Shown: positions 63,588 to 64,000 of the stretch, one piece after another
Layout of the letters: the number at the start of each line of letters is the position of its first letter
How positions within the stretch are numbered: the stretch's first letter is position 1
Source of the DNA: Candidatus Phosphoribacter hodrii
GTDB lineage: Bacteria > Actinomycetota > Actinomycetes > Actinomycetales > Dermatophilaceae
Length of the DNA stretch: 64,000 bases
Assembly (NCBI GenBank): GCA_016707175.1
Contig: JADJIB010000002.1
Span: 372,001 to 436,000 of the forward strand
Reading direction: 5' to 3'
Translations under genes and position numbers: made by a program
Notes under the pieces: generated by a model
The model's database searches: none
What the model was told of the DNA's origin: nothing
The model's input: the letters and a program-made list of their open reading frames with translations, nothing else

Positions 63588-64000
63588 TCAGAACCCCAAC
63601 CGCGACAGGGCCTTGGGGTCGCGCTGCCAGTCCTTGGCGACCTTGACGTGCAGGTCGAGGTAGACCTTCGACCCGAGCAACTCCTCGATCGCCGCACGCG
63701 CCGTCGACCCGACATCGCGCAGCCGCGCGCCACCGCGCCCGATGACGATGGCCTTCTGGCTGTCGCGCTCGACAAACACCGACACCCGCACGTCGAGCAT
63801 CGGCGCATGCCCCTCGGGGACCTCGCGCGGCACGATCTCCTCGACGACGACCGCGAGCGAGTGCGGCAACTCGTCCCGCACGCCTTCCAACGCAGCCTCA
63901 CGGACCAACTCGGCGATCATCACGTCGTCGGGCTCGTCGGTGCGCGCCTCCGACGGATACAGCGGCGGCGACAGCGGCAACAGCCCGACCAACACCGTGC
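63588..64000 (-). CDS. era: GTPase Era, C-terminal part (start outside window)
   Basis: About 137 residues are visible and the frame is open at the right edge. YPSEARTDEPDDVMIAELVR and LAVVVEEI lead into the KH RNA-binding domain with VERDSQKAIVIGRGG and LRDVGSTARAAIEELLG, ending KDWQRDPKALSRLGF. Era binds the 3' end of 16S rRNA and helps 30S assembly. The GTPase domain lies beyond the window. Confidence 0.95.
   Translation of the reverse strand, partial: TVLVGLLPLSPPLYPSEARTDEPDDVMIAELVREAALEGVRDELPHSLAVVVEEIVPREVPEGHAPMLDVRVSVFVERDSQKAIVIGRGGARLRDVGSTARAAIEELLGSKVYLDLHVKVAKDWQRDPKALSRLGF

Overview
The window is a contiguous piece of a very GC-rich actinobacterial chromosome. The evidence is overwhelming third-position G/C, GTG/TTG starts, many ATGA/TGATG gene overlaps, LexA and Zur boxes of actinobacterial type, a mycothiol-type PIG-L deacetylase, and the presence of dnaG, dgt, dusB, glyS, zur, uppS, recO, leuA and era in this order. 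I infer a member of the Intrasporangiaceae or a close relative; the family assignment is inference only.

Layout. 1-13.2 kb (+): the 3' end of a giant PUFA-synthase-like polyketide/fatty-acid synthase (KS, six ACPs, KR, DH), a single-chain acyl-CoA carboxylase whose biotin-carboxylase region looks degenerate, and a serine/threonine dehydratase. 13.3-22.7 kb: a short UvrA paralogue, a 4'-phosphopantetheinyl transferase, tRNA-Asn(GTT), an ApbE flavin transferase flanked by two small anchored proteins, DnaG, and a broken HNH gene. 22.9-34.5 kb: a sialic acid utilisation locus in which a minus-strand operon (substrate-binding protein, permease, fused permease-ATPase, ATPase, nanA, nanK) diverges from a plus-strand operon (FadR-type regulator, sialidase, nanE, nagB). 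34.5-47 kb: a dGTPase-like protein, dusB, an MMPL exporter, an AbrB-like protein, an AAA+ ATPase fused to an M41 zinc peptidase, an alpha/beta hydrolase, the intact HNH copy, and glyS. 47-52.4 kb: zinc homeostasis (Zur box, znuACB, zur, a ZIP transporter). 52.4-58.3 kb: uppS, recO, a questin-oxidase-like gene divergent from soxR, a probably LexA-controlled AlkB-family gene, and leuA with a leader-peptide attenuator. 58.3-61 kb: an AT-richer island with a decayed RHS/HINT polymorphic-toxin tail and orphan immunity-like genes. 61-64 kb: a DUF309 protein, an M4 metalloprotease and a PIG-L deacetylase that run tail-to-tail into each other, and the end of era.

How the genes work together. The ACP-rich synthase, the carboxylase (extender-unit supply) and the phosphopantetheinyl transferase (ACP activation) could form one lipid or polyketide pathway. 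The nan genes would import sialylated compounds and degrade them towards fructose-6-phosphate, except that nagA is not in the window. Zur would control the zinc importer through the box upstream of znuA. SoxR and the questin-oxidase-like gene look like a quinone-response pair.

The most striking non-gene signal is the short word GGTATGCCGC (core GTATGCC). I counted about 87 copies of the core on both strands by eye. It forces rare codons in several reading frames, forms inverted pairs in intergenic hairpins much like neisserial DNA-uptake sequences, and is absent from the toxin island.
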